Shown one piece after another: positions 8,479-22,990 of a stretch of DNA of 64,000 nucleotides. The stretch spans positions 42,248 through 106,247 of the forward strand of contig NZ_MBPN01000004.1 in assembly GCF_001695625.1 (NCBI RefSeq), in the 5' to 3' direction. The stretch's first letter is position 1, and each line of letters starts with the position of its first letter. Below the pieces are notes generated by a model, which saw nothing but the letters and a program-made list of their open reading frames with translations, did not search any database and was not told the DNA's origin. The translations under genes were made by a program, and so were the position numbers. The DNA is from Pseudomonas defluvii. Lineage in GTDB: Bacteria > Pseudomonadota > Gammaproteobacteria > Pseudomonadales > Pseudomonadaceae.

Positions 8479-9747
8479 ATGAGCGCAATTCGTTCTACCC
8501 GCATTCTGTTGTTACCTGGCCTTGCCGGGGCCATTGGCGTTTGCTCACCGGCGTCCGCTGCGTTTCTGGAGGACAGTAAAGCCAGTGTGGAGATGCGCAA
8601 CTTCTACATGAACCGCGACTTCCGCCAGCATGCGGCGCCGCAGAACAAGGGTGAGGAATGGGCGCAGGGTTTCATCATGCGCTATGAGTCCGGATTCACC
8701 GAGGGCACCGTAGGCTTTGGTGTCGACGCCTTGGGCCTGCTCGGGGTCAAGCTCGACTCAAGCCCCGACCGTGCCGGCGCAACCGGCTTGCTGCCGCGCG
8801 GCGCCCAGTCGAAGCGGGCACCTGACGACTACAGCGAGCTGGGGCTGGCCGCCAAGGTCCGGGTATCGAAATCCACCCTCAAGGTCGGCACCCTGATCCC
8901 CATGCTGCCGGTGCTGACGCCGAACAACTCGCGCCTGCTACCGCAGACCTTCGAGGGTGGTTGGCTGAACTCCATGGACCTCAGTGGCCTGACCTTCGAC
9001 GCCGGGCGCCTGACTCAGGTGAACCAGCGCGACTCGACCAACCGTGAAGACATGACCCTGATGAAGGGCCCTCGGCGCAATATCGTCACCACCGGCAAGG
9101 CGACATCGGACAAGTTCGATTTCGTCGGTGGTACCTACGCCTGGAGCAAGACGCTGAGCACGGGTTACCACTACGCGCAGTTGGAAGACCTGTACAAGCA
9201 GCATTTCCTGACGTTGGTGCATGTATTGCCCATCGCCGAAGGGCAATCCTTGAAGTCTGACCTGCGTTTTGCCGATGCCAGCGATGATGGCCGCAGCAAC
9301 GTCGACAACACCTTGCTCAGTGGCATGTTCACTTACACCCTGGGGGCTCATGCTTTTGGTCTCAGCTACCAGAAAATGAACGGTGATACCGGCTTTGCCA
9401 ACGTTCAGGGTGCCGACCCTTACCTGGTCAATCTGGTGCAGATCAACGACTTCGCCAATCAGGACGAGCGCTCCATGCAAGCCCGTTACGATTACAACTT
9501 CGCGGCCTGGGGTATTCCCGGCCTGACCTTCATGACCCGCTACGTCAAAGGTGATCAGATCGAGCTTGGCGCGGCAGGCGGCGAGGGCAAGGAATGGGAA
9601 CGTAACACCGATATCGGCTATGTCGTTCAAAGTGGTCCACTGAAGAACGTCGGTATCAAATGGCGAAATGCAACCTACCGCTCCAGCTTTGCCAGCGACA
9701 TCGACGAAAACCGCCTGATCCTCAGCTACAGCCTGCCGCTCTGGTAA
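8479..9747 (+). CDS. OprD-family outer-membrane porin
   Basis: 422 residues with a signal peptide (cleavage likely after the SAA near residue 28) and an OprD-type 18-strand barrel pattern: AFLEDSKASVEMRNFYMNRD at the mature start, then GLGG/GTLIPMLPVLTPNNSRLLPQ loop motifs and a C-terminal aromatic ending (SYSLPLW), the usual barrel-assembly signal. OprD porins take up small carboxylates, basic amino acids or dipeptides. It is the last gene of the HAAT operon before a strong terminator, so it probably provides the outer-membrane step for the same substrate. An acidic or amino-acid-like ligand is therefore plausible. Confidence 0.9.
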   Translation: MSAIRSTRILLLPGLAGAIGVCSPASAAFLEDSKASVEMRNFYMNRDFRQHAAPQNKGEEWAQGFIMRYESGFTEGTVGFGVDALGLLGVKLDSSPDRAGATGLLPRGAQSKRAPDDYSELGLAAKVRVSKSTLKVGTLIPMLPVLTPNNSRLLPQTFEGGWLNSMDLSGLTFDAGRLTQVNQRDSTNREDMTLMKGPRRNIVTTGKATSDKFDFVGGTYAWSKTLSTGYHYAQLEDLYKQHFLTLVHVLPIAEGQSLKSDLRFADASDDGRSNVDNTLLSGMFTYTLGAHAFGLSYQKMNGDTGFANVQGADPYLVNLVQINDFANQDERSMQARYDYNFAAWGIPGLTFMTRYVKGDQIELGAAGGEGKEWERNTDIGYVVQSGPLKNVGIKWRNATYRSSFASDIDENRLILSYSLPLW

Positions 9748-9768
9748 GTGCGGTAACGTGCTGAACAG

Positions 9769-9798
9769 GGCCCGACTCGGCAACGATCGGGCCTTTTT
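9769..9798 (+). terminator. Rho-independent terminator of HAAT/porin operon
   Basis: GGCCCGA at 9769-9775 pairs with TCGGGCC at 9787-9793, followed by five T residues. It begins 22 bp after the porin stop. Confidence 0.85.
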
Positions 9799-9922
9799 CC
9801 TGCGTGGTTGTGAATAGCTGCAGCGATGACGCAAACAGACTATCGGGTGGCAGTTGCGGGTATGACGGGCCCGCGCATAAGGCTATGCTGTTTCGACATA
9901 TTACAAGGCGTGCGAGGGAAGG

Positions 9923-10816
9923 ATGCCAGTCAAGGATCTGCTGTTGGCGTTGGTGGTGATCATCGCCTGGGGTGTCAATTTCGTGGTGATCAAGGTGGGC
10001 CTCGATGGGCTACCACCCATGCTGCTGGGCGGGCTGCGCTTTTTGCTGGTGGCGTTTCCGGCGATTCTGTTTATCAAGCGTCCCGCGCTTCCCTGGCGTT
10101 GGCTGATTGCCTACGGCGCCACGATTTCGCTGGGCCAGTTTGCCTTCCTGTTCGAGGCCATGGGTAACGGCATGCCACCGGGGCTGGCGTCCTTGGTGTT
10201 GCAGTCGCAGGCCTTCTTCACCCTGTTTTTCGCCGCCATTTTTCTTGGCGAGCGCCTGCGTGTGGCCAGCGTGCTGGGGCTGCTGGTGTCGGCGGGTGGG
10301 CTGGTGTTGATTGGCAGTGAAAATGGTACCAGTGTCCCGGTTTTCGCCCTGATCCTGACGTTGTGTGCTGCCGCCAGTTGGGCGATAGGTAACATCATCA
10401 CTCGACGCTTCGGCAATGTGGACCTGGTTGCATTGGTCATCTGGGGCGGCTTGATTCCACCGCTGCCGTTTTTTGCGTTGTCCTGGTGGCTGGAAGGGCC
10501 GGCGCTGATTGAAGCTTCGCTGCGGGGTATCGGCCTGAGCTCGATCCTCTCGCTGGCATACCTGGCCTTTGTCGCCACTATGATCGGCTACAGCCTGTGG
10601 AGCCGGTTACTGTCGCGTCACCCGGCGGGCAAGGTCGCGCCATTTTCGTTGCTGGTACCGGTGGTGGGGCTCAGTTCCTCGGCGCTGCTGCTGGATGAGC
10701 GATTGAGCGATGTGCAGTGCTGGGGCGCATTGCTGGTCATGGGCGGTTTGTTGATCAATGTGTTTGGCCCGCGCCTGCTGCAGCGTTTGCGTACAACTCA
10801 AGCGCAAGTGTCCTGA
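9923..10816 (+). CDS. EamA/DMT-family inner-membrane transporter
   Basis: 297 residues with about ten membrane segments arranged as two EamA repeats. The first begins LLLALVVIIAWGVNFVVIK and the second ALILTLCAAASWAIGNIITRR. The length is typical of drug/metabolite transporters that export amino acids or other metabolites. ATG at 9923 is preceded by GAGGGAAGG. It stands alone between two terminators, so it is probably a monocistronic gene. Substrate unknown. Confidence 0.88.
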   Translation: MPVKDLLLALVVIIAWGVNFVVIKVGLDGLPPMLLGGLRFLLVAFPAILFIKRPALPWRWLIAYGATISLGQFAFLFEAMGNGMPPGLASLVLQSQAFFTLFFAAIFLGERLRVASVLGLLVSAGGLVLIGSENGTSVPVFALILTLCAAASWAIGNIITRRFGNVDLVALVIWGGLIPPLPFFALSWWLEGPALIEASLRGIGLSSILSLAYLAFVATMIGYSLWSRLLSRHPAGKVAPFSLLVPVVGLSSSALLLDERLSDVQCWGALLVMGGLLINVFGPRLLQRLRTTQAQVS

Positions 10817-10835
10817 AGCGCGGGTGGCCTGAAAA

Positions 10836-10874
10836 AAAACACCCTGCGAAGGCGTAGGCCTTGCAGGGTGTTTT
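10836..10874. terminator. Bidirectional terminator between EamA and DUF934 genes
   Basis: AAAACACCCTGC pairs with GCAGGGTGTTTT around a ~16-nt loop. A-rich and T-rich flanks on opposite sides let it end both the EamA transcript (+) and the cysI-DUF934 transcript (-). Confidence 0.85.
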
Positions 10875-10914
10875 GGTGTGACTCAGCGTTGCCCGCATCT
10901 GCGGGCTTTCGCTA

Positions 10915-11409
10915 TCAGCGGCGGCGGAATAGCGGCAGCGGCTGGTCGGTGGCGGCCTGATAGGTCACCGAGAAGTCCTTGAGGCTTTCCAGGGCTTCGT
11001 ACGGGTCCTTGTCGGCACGTACCGCGAAGGCATCGAAACCACAGCGGGCCATGTAGAACAGCTGGTCGCGCAGCACATCGCCGATTGCGCGCAGCTCGCC
11101 CTTGAACTGGTACCGGTCACGCAGCAAACGTGCGTTGGAGTAGCTGCGGCCATCGGTGAATGCCGGGAAGTTCAAGGCGATGACCTGGAACTGGTCAGCA
11201 TCTTCACCGATTTCCTCGGCTTCTTCGTCGCTGTCCAGCCACACGCCCAGGCCGCCATCGCGGGCCTTGAGGGCATGGGCGTGATCGCGCCACAGCTGCA
11301 GCGGTACGATGTAGTCGTCGCAGTTGCTCAGCTCGTCCAAGGTGACGTCCTTGGGCAGCAGGTGCCAGGTTTCGTCGACGACCTGGTTGTTCTTAATGAT
11401 TCGCTGCAT
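10915..11409 (-). CDS. DUF934 protein, cysI partner
   Basis: 164 residues. The family (DUF934) is almost always encoded directly after a siroheme-type sulfite reductase gene and is annotated as involved in sulfite reduction; its biochemical role is not settled. The start MQRIIKNNQVV overlaps the last 17 bp of cysI, so translation is coupled. The central part GRSYSNARLLRDRY is the conserved core. No metal-binding or P-loop motif is visible. It ends just before the bidirectional terminator. Confidence 0.85.
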   Translation of the reverse strand: MQRIIKNNQVVDETWHLLPKDVTLDELSNCDDYIVPLQLWRDHAHALKARDGGLGVWLDSDEEAEEIGEDADQFQVIALNFPAFTDGRSYSNARLLRDRYQFKGELRAIGDVLRDQLFYMARCGFDAFAVRADKDPYEALESLKDFSVTYQAATDQPLPLFRRR

Positions 11410-13051
11410 AGACGCGCTCCTTGAAGGGGTCAATGCCAATACGTTGATAGGTGTCGATGAAGCGCTCGTCTTCGGTACGTTGTTCTACGTACACGTCGAT
11501 CAGCTTTTCGATCACATCCGGCATGGCATCCTGGGCGAACGAAGGGCCGAGGATTTTGCCCAGGCTGGCATCGCGGCTGGCGCTGCCACCGAGGGAAACC
11601 TGGTAGAACTCTTCGCCTTTCTTGTCCACACCGAGAATACCGATGTGGCCCACGTGGTGGTGACCGCAGGCGTTCATGCAACCGGAGATGTTCAGGTCCA
11701 GCTCGCCGATGTCGAACAGGTAGTCCAGGTCATCGAAGCGGCGCTGGATGGACTCGGCAATCGGGATCGACTTGGCGTTGGCCAGGGAGCAGAAGTCGCC
11801 GCCCGGGCAGCAGATGATGTCGGTCAGCAGGCCGATGTTCGGGGTGGCGAAGCCATTTTCGCGCAGCTCAAGCCACAGTGCGTGCAATTGGCGTTGCTCG
11901 ACGTCGGCCAGAATGATGTTCTGCTCGTGGGAGGTGCGCAGTTGACCGAAGCTGTAGCGCTCGGCCAGGTCGGCAACGGCGTCCAGTTGCTTGTCGGTCA
12001 GGTCGCCTGGGGCCACGCCAGTCGGTTTCAGCGACAGGGTGACAGCCACGTAGCCTGGGCGTTTGTGCGCACGGGTGTTGCGCGCACGCCAGCGGGCGAA
12101 ACCTGGGTGTTGCTGCTCCAGTTCGGCCAGCTCGTGGTCGAGGTTTTCCAGCGCCTTGTACTCAGGGTCAACGAAGTGCTTGGCGACGCGGTGCAATTCG
12201 GCTTCGGTCAGCGTGGTGCTGCCGCCACGCAGGTGAGCCATTTCGGCATCGACCTTCTCGGCGAACACTTCTGGAGTGAGCGCCTTGACGAGGATCTTGA
12301 TCCGCGCCTTGTACTTGTTGTCGCGTCGGCCGTAGCGGTTGTAAACCCGCAGGATGGCATCCAGGTAGCTGAGCAGGTCCTGCCACGGCAGGAACTCGTT
12401 GATAAACGCACCCACCACCGGGGTACGGCCCAGGCCGCCACCGACCAGTACACGGAAACCCAGATCGCCGGCTGCGTTACGCACCGGTTCCAGGCCGATG
12501 TCATGGACTTCGATGGCAGCGCGGTCGTTGACCGAACCGTTGATGGCGATCTTGAACTTGCGCGGCAGGTAGGCGAATTCAGGGTGGAAGGTGGTCCACT
12601 GGCGAACGATCTCGCACCATGGGCGCGGGTCGATCAATTCATCGGCGGCCACACCGGCAAACTGGTCGGTGGTGACGTTGCGCAGGCAGTTGCCGCTGGT
12701 CTGGATCGCGTGCATCTGCACGGTAGCCAGTTCGGCCAGAATCTCCGGAATGTCTTCCAGTGCCGGCCAGTTGTACTGGACGTTCTGCCGGGTGCTGATG
12801 TGGGCGTAGCCCTTGTCGTAGTCGCGCGCGATCTTCGCCAGCATCCGCGTCTGACGCGACGTCAGCTGGCCATAGGGCACCGCGACCCGCAGCATGGGGG
12901 CAAAACGTTGGATATAGAGGCCATTCTGCAGGCGCAGGGGGCGAAACTCTTCTTCACTGAGCTCACCGGCCAGGTAGCGTCGGGTCTGATCACGGAACTG
13001 CTTGACGCGGTCCTCGATGATCCGCTGATCGTACTCGTCGTATACGTACAT
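11393..13051 (-). CDS. cysI: Sulfite reductase hemoprotein (siroheme, 4Fe-4S)
   Basis: 552 residues; reduces sulfite to sulfide in assimilatory sulfur metabolism, in the cytoplasm. Two ferredoxin-like half domains and two siroheme/iron-sulfur domains are visible. The cluster cysteines are C415-x5-C421 (in CCPGGDFC) and C458-x3-C462 (in SGCMNACGHHH); the first domain carries TSGNCLRNVT. The start MYVYDEYDQ is preferred over a longer in-frame start that would add 43 uncharacteristic residues. The single-subunit form typical of Pseudomonas lacks a CysJ neighbour, so the electron donor must be encoded elsewhere. Transcribed divergently from the binding-protein gene at 13271. Confidence 0.93.
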   Translation of the reverse strand: MYVYDEYDQRIIEDRVKQFRDQTRRYLAGELSEEEFRPLRLQNGLYIQRFAPMLRVAVPYGQLTSRQTRMLAKIARDYDKGYAHISTRQNVQYNWPALEDIPEILAELATVQMHAIQTSGNCLRNVTTDQFAGVAADELIDPRPWCEIVRQWTTFHPEFAYLPRKFKIAINGSVNDRAAIEVHDIGLEPVRNAAGDLGFRVLVGGGLGRTPVVGAFINEFLPWQDLLSYLDAILRVYNRYGRRDNKYKARIKILVKALTPEVFAEKVDAEMAHLRGGSTTLTEAELHRVAKHFVDPEYKALENLDHELAELEQQHPGFARWRARNTRAHKRPGYVAVTLSLKPTGVAPGDLTDKQLDAVADLAERYSFGQLRTSHEQNIILADVEQRQLHALWLELRENGFATPNIGLLTDIICCPGGDFCSLANAKSIPIAESIQRRFDDLDYLFDIGELDLNISGCMNACGHHHVGHIGILGVDKKGEEFYQVSLGGSASRDASLGKILGPSFAQDAMPDVIEKLIDVYVEQRTEDERFIDTYQRIGIDPFKERVYAANH

Positions 13052-13159
13052 AAGGGTCCTGTTTTCAGGCTGCAGGCAGCTAATCGCGCGCACGGCCGCG
13101 CACTCCGGAGCGGAGCTGTGGAAAGATATCAGCTTGTGTTTATGCGCAAAAGTGAAGTT

Positions 13160-13173
13160 TTTGCATATGCAAA
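13160..13173. promoter_or_regulatory. Perfect 14-bp palindrome between cysI and binding-protein gene
   Basis: TTTGCATATGCAAA is an uninterrupted palindrome in the 219-bp divergent spacer, 109 bp before the cysI start and 98 bp before the other start. It lies in locally AT-rich sequence, as an operator would. The regulator is not identifiable here. Confidence 0.4.
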
Positions 13174-13270
13174 GAACCATTTGGACTAAGTGAGACTGTG
13201 TTGCGTTTAGCCATCGGGCAGGTTGGGGGCGTTATACTGCGCCGCTTTATTCTGTGCGAGCCTGTTCCCC

Positions 13271-14353
13271 ATGCTGAAAGCTCTGGCTAGATGCCTGTTG
13301 CTGAGTCTGCCATTGGCAGCCAATGCTCAGGTGCCCTCGGTGGTTTTTTTGAACCCGGGGTATTCCAATGAGACTTTCTGGCTCAGTTACTCGCGCTTCA
13401 TGCAAGCGGCTGCCAGTGATCTTGGCATGCAGTTGCGGGTCGAATACAGCGAACGTGAGCCGGCGCGTGCCATGACGCTGGCACGGCAAGTGCTGGAGGG
13501 GCCGCAGCGCCCTGACTACCTGGTGCTGGTCAATGAGCAATATATAGCGCCGGAGATCATTCGCCTGTCCCGTGGCAGCGGGGTAAAGCTGTTTCTGGTC
13601 AACAACGGTTTGACGCCCGACCAGACGCGGCTCATTGCCGACAGCCCGGACAAATACCCGCAACCTATCGCGACCCTGGTCACAAATGACGAGGAGGCGG
13701 GCTATCGCATGCTAACGGCATTGATTGCCCAGGTGCCGGCGCCTGCGAAGGGCCAGCAAATCGAATTGCTGGCGTTTTCCGGGATGAAAATCACCCCGGC
13801 CTCGCAACTGCGCGAGCGCGGCATGCGTCGGGCGCTTGCCGAGCACCCCGAGGTGAACCTTCGCCAGGTGGTCTATGGCGGTTGGGGTCGGGAACGGGCG
13901 TATGAGCAGGCCAGTCAGTTGCTGCATCGCTATCCGAACACCCAACTGGTCTGGTCGGCTAACGATGAAATGGCCTTTGGCGCGATGCAGGCGTTCGAGG
14001 AAGCCGGGCGCAAACCCGGCAAGGATGTCTACTTCAGTGCCGTCAACAGCTCGCCAGAGGCCTTGCAGGCGCGTATCGACGGGCGCCTGAGCGTACTCAT
14101 GGGTGGGCATTTCACACTCGGTGGCTGGGCCATGGTGTTGTTGCACGACGATGCGCTCGGGTTGCCGATCAGCCGCGATGGCCAGCATCGGTACCAGGTG
14201 CCTGTGCTTCAGCTCATTGATCCCGCTCGAGCCCGGCGCTGGCTGAAGCTGGTCAACGAGCCCGACTATGGCCTGGACTTCAATCGTTTCAGCGCCGAAG
14301 GCAAGGCGCGCAGTTTTCGCTACCCATTCCTGACGGCGCCGGTGGACTACTAG
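13271..14353 (+). CDS. Sugar/autoinducer-type periplasmic binding protein without transporter genes
   Basis: 360 residues, Peripla_BP_4 (RbsB/LacI-like) fold. The start at 13271 yields a signal peptide (MLKALARCLLLSLPLAANA) and mature VPSVVFLNPGYSNETFW. Conserved features include LVLVNEQYIAPEIIR, NDEEAGYRM and WSANDEMAFGAMQAFEEAG. No permease or ATPase gene is adjacent, so it either serves a transporter encoded elsewhere or presents a ligand to a sensor; solitary proteins of this kind often feed chemoreceptors or GGDEF sensors (inference). The stop codon TAG coincides with the left end of a MITE-like element. Confidence 0.82.
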   Translation: MLKALARCLLLSLPLAANAQVPSVVFLNPGYSNETFWLSYSRFMQAAASDLGMQLRVEYSEREPARAMTLARQVLEGPQRPDYLVLVNEQYIAPEIIRLSRGSGVKLFLVNNGLTPDQTRLIADSPDKYPQPIATLVTNDEEAGYRMLTALIAQVPAPAKGQQIELLAFSGMKITPASQLRERGMRRALAEHPEVNLRQVVYGGWGRERAYEQASQLLHRYPNTQLVWSANDEMAFGAMQAFEEAGRKPGKDVYFSAVNSSPEALQARIDGRLSVLMGGHFTLGGWAMVLLHDDALGLPISRDGQHRYQVPVLQLIDPARARRWLKLVNEPDYGLDFNRFSAEGKARSFRYPFLTAPVDY

Positions 14354-14493
14354 GCTCTGTACGAAAAGCCTTGATACTCGGTGATGCTGCGTTGAAAACA
14401 GCCTCGGAATGCTCATTTACAACCCGTAAACTCCGCTTCCTCGGCTGTTTTCGCCTTGCCTGACCTTCGTCTCAAGACTTTTCATACAGACCC
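14353..14493. repeat. MITE-like 141-bp imperfect palindrome with long terminal inverted repeats
   Basis: The left end GGCTCTGTACGAAAAGCCTT and the complement of the right end GGGTCTGTATGAAAAGTCTT match at most positions. Similarity continues inward to GAAAACAGCC on both arms, so nearly the whole element can fold back on itself. It is flanked by TA on both sides (14351-14352 and 14494-14495; wider context CTAG/CTAA), like the target preference of IS5-group elements. It carries no transposase. The first base is the last base of the preceding stop codon. Confidence 0.65.
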
Positions 14494-14596
14494 TAACCGA
14501 CGAACAGCCAAAAGACCTGGCTTGAGCAAAGGGCATCGCTGGGCTTAACTGCTACAGGTGTCATGCATTCCCATAACCACTACAAGAGGCGATGCA

Positions 14597-14710
14597 ATGG
14601 GAAATTCAACCAAGTCGGTTAAGAGTGACAGTCATGTCGACGCTTGGGCGACACTCTGCCTGATCATCCTGGTGGTCGTGACAGCCGTGTACTGGGTCAG
14701 TCATCAGTGA
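14597..14710 (+). CDS. Small single-pass membrane protein, 37 residues
   Basis: ATG at 14597 opens a 37-codon frame with a polar N-terminus (MGNSTKSVKSDSHVDAW) and one hydrophobic helix (ATLCLIILVVVTAVYWV) ending SHQ. AAGAGG lies 7-12 bp upstream as a ribosome site, and a terminator follows at 14734. The layout (N-out or N-in single helix, no cysteine pair) looks like a genuine small membrane protein; I believe similar peptides occur in Pseudomonas but cannot name one. Function unknown. Confidence 0.6.
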   Translation: MGNSTKSVKSDSHVDAWATLCLIILVVVTAVYWVSHQ

Positions 14711-14733
14711 CATCACCCGCTGGGTAGCATGAG

Positions 14734-14767
14734 ACCGCCTGCAGCATGGATACCTGCGGGCGGTTTG
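14734..14767. terminator. Hairpin terminator after small membrane gene
   Basis: ACCGCCTGCAG (14734-14744) pairs with CTGCGGGCGGT (14754-14764) with one mismatch, followed by TTTGCGTTT. It separates the small gene from the convergent DUF2970 gene and may serve both. Confidence 0.6.
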
Positions 14768-14771
14768 CGTT

Positions 14772-14990
14772 TCAGGCGGCGGTCAGGTGCAGGGCCAGTT
14801 TTACCAACCCCAGCAGTACCAGAATAAACAGCAAGGTGAACAGCGTACCCAGGACAATGAAGTGACTGGGTTTGCCGTGGGTGAAATCGCGCGCGCGGTT
14901 CTTGTTGCTCTGCACGCCGAAGGCGGCGGCCAGCACGCTTTGCAGCATTTGCCAGAAGGTCGGTGGCTTGCCTTGGGCGGGGTCGTCCAT
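14772..14990 (-). CDS. DUF2970 small membrane protein
   Basis: 72 residues; start MDDPAQGKPPTFWQMLQSV is chosen because it gives the standard DUF2970 layout and has AGGAG just upstream. The N-terminal amphipathic part (QSVLAAAFGVQSNKNRARDF) is the conserved signature; one membrane helix (VLGTLFTLLFILVLLGLVKLAL, residues ~45-67) closes the protein. The role of the family is unknown. Lies 109 bp downstream of metH on the same strand and may be read from the metH transcript. Confidence 0.8.
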   Translation of the reverse strand: MDDPAQGKPPTFWQMLQSVLAAAFGVQSNKNRARDFTHGKPSHFIVLGTLFTLLFILVLLGLVKLALHLTAA

Positions 14991-15099
14991 GATCAGCTCC
15001 TGTGGGCGGAAGGCCTGTCCACAGTGTAGCCCCTCAAGGAGCGTCTGCGGGGCGCGACACAACGTCGACCCTGCAACCGCCCATACCGATGACCGATGC

Positions 15100-18807
<3,708 letters not shown>

Positions 18808-18888
18808 AGGACTACCTGGTCGGGCAAAGACAAAAGTTGCGGAATAATAACAAAGCTGCGCGGTTTTTAGACGTGTCACTAATTTGCA

Positions 18889-18901
18889 TGAATTTCATTC
18901 A
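18889..18901. promoter_or_regulatory. MetR-type operator between metH and cti
   Basis: TGAATTTCATTCA fits the MetR consensus TGAA-N5-TTCA exactly, and the symmetry extends to CATGAA/TTCATG. It sits 82 bp upstream of the metH start in the divergent spacer. MetR with homocysteine activates metH in enterobacteria; the same control is inferred here. Its effect on cti, 63 bp away on the other side, is unknown. Confidence 0.65.
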
Positions 18902-18963
18902 TGTTGGCACGGTGCTGCCACCGGTAGAATCGTGAGGCTTTTAATTTCCAGGACAATTGGCAC

Positions 18964-22001
<3,038 letters not shown>

Positions 22002-22121
22002 GGTGTTTGCGACAGATTGACAAAGGCCTGGCGCTGCCAGCGCCTTTGCGCGTTAGCGCAGTCGATCAGTCGGAAAAGAAGGGTAGGCGTGTCATTCGCA
22101 ACAAATGATGGTCGCCCCTGT

Positions 22122-22168
22122 ATCGCCAGCAAGGTTGGCTCTCAGTGTGAGTTGGCCTTGCTGGCGAT
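22122..22168. terminator. Long perfect hairpin between convergent nfuA and C26 hydrolase genes
   Basis: ATCGCCAGCAAGG (22122-22134) and its exact complement (22156-22168) flank a ~21-nt loop. It sits between two converging genes and may act on both transcripts; the sequence also resembles Pseudomonas REP-type palindromes. Confidence 0.5.
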
Positions 22169-22180
22169 GCATCGCAGCAC

Positions 22181-22990
22181 TCAGGCTGCGATTTCAGGCT
22201 TTTTTAGTGCAAGACGCACGCGTTGGCGGCAGGCATCGCCGAAGGCCTGGAACATCTTGACCGAGTCCGGGTTTTTCGCAGCTTGCCACTCCGGGTGCCA
22301 CTGCACGGCGAAGAGGAACGGCGACAGGCTGGGTGCATGGACGGCTTCGACCAGGCCGTCTTCGGCGTGGGCGATAGGCTCAAGGCCTTTGCCGAGGGTT
22401 TTCAAGCCCTGGCCATGCAGCGAGTTGACGCGAATTTCATCGGTCTGCAACAGTTCACGCAACCAGCTGTTCGGTGCAAGGCGTACGCCGTGTACAGCCT
22501 GGTACTGGATGTCCACTGGGTCTTCCGGGTTTTCCCGATGGTCGTTGAAGCCTGGTTCGGCGTAGACCTTCTGATAGATATCGCCACCCAGCGCGACGTT
22601 GATTTCCTGCATGCCGCGGCAGATACCGAAGATTGGCAGGCCACGCGCAATTGCGGCATGCACCAACGGGATGTCGAACAGGTCGCGAGCCTTGTCCTGG
22701 GCTTTGCCTGGGGTGTGGTTTTCCTGGCCGTAAAGGCTTGGGTCGATGTTGCTGCCCGCACCGGTCAGGTAAACACCGTCGGCCATGTTCAGGTATTGCT
22801 CAAGGTCGTCGGCACCGCAGCAGGTCGGTACCAGAACCGGTACGCAACCTGCCAGTTCGACCAGTGGAACGATGTACTTGTGGGTCATGACCTGGTAGTC
22901 GTGGCCCTTGCGCTCCTGGGCACCCATGGTCATCAGGACGACGGGCTTGCGGAGGGTCTGATTCTTATTGCCAATGTTGCTGTTGGGCAT
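22181..22990 (-). CDS. Gamma-glutamyl-GABA hydrolase-like class-I amidotransferase (peptidase C26)
   Basis: 269 residues. Catalytic triad residues are visible as C124 in FGICRGMQE and H232/E234 in VQWHPEWQ; GAGSNIDPSLYG is the PuuD/SpuA-type oxyanion region. Relatives (PuuD, SpuA) cleave gamma-glutamyl-gamma-aminobutyrate during putrescine breakdown. None of the usual polyamine genes (glutamylpolyamine synthetase, aminotransferase) is adjacent, so the true substrate may differ and I give no symbol. The 331-bp AT-rich gap upstream presumably holds its promoter. Confidence 0.8.
   Translation of the reverse strand: MPNSNIGNKNQTLRKPVVLMTMGAQERKGHDYQVMTHKYIVPLVELAGCVPVLVPTCCGADDLEQYLNMADGVYLTGAGSNIDPSLYGQENHTPGKAQDKARDLFDIPLVHAAIARGLPIFGICRGMQEINVALGGDIYQKVYAEPGFNDHRENPEDPVDIQYQAVHGVRLAPNSWLRELLQTDEIRVNSLHGQGLKTLGKGLEPIAHAEDGLVEAVHAPSLSPFLFAVQWHPEWQAAKNPDSVKMFQAFGDACRQRVRLALKKPEIAA

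Noticed and set aside
11324..13189. 621-codon plus-strand frame across cysI
   Set aside because: It mirrors cysI, whose siroheme and cluster cysteines are intact; the composition is not protein-like.
18808..18963. Possible cobalamin or SAM riboswitch upstream of metH
   Set aside because: The spacer is too short and shows no B12-box or SAM-type conserved core; a MetR box explains the symmetry better.
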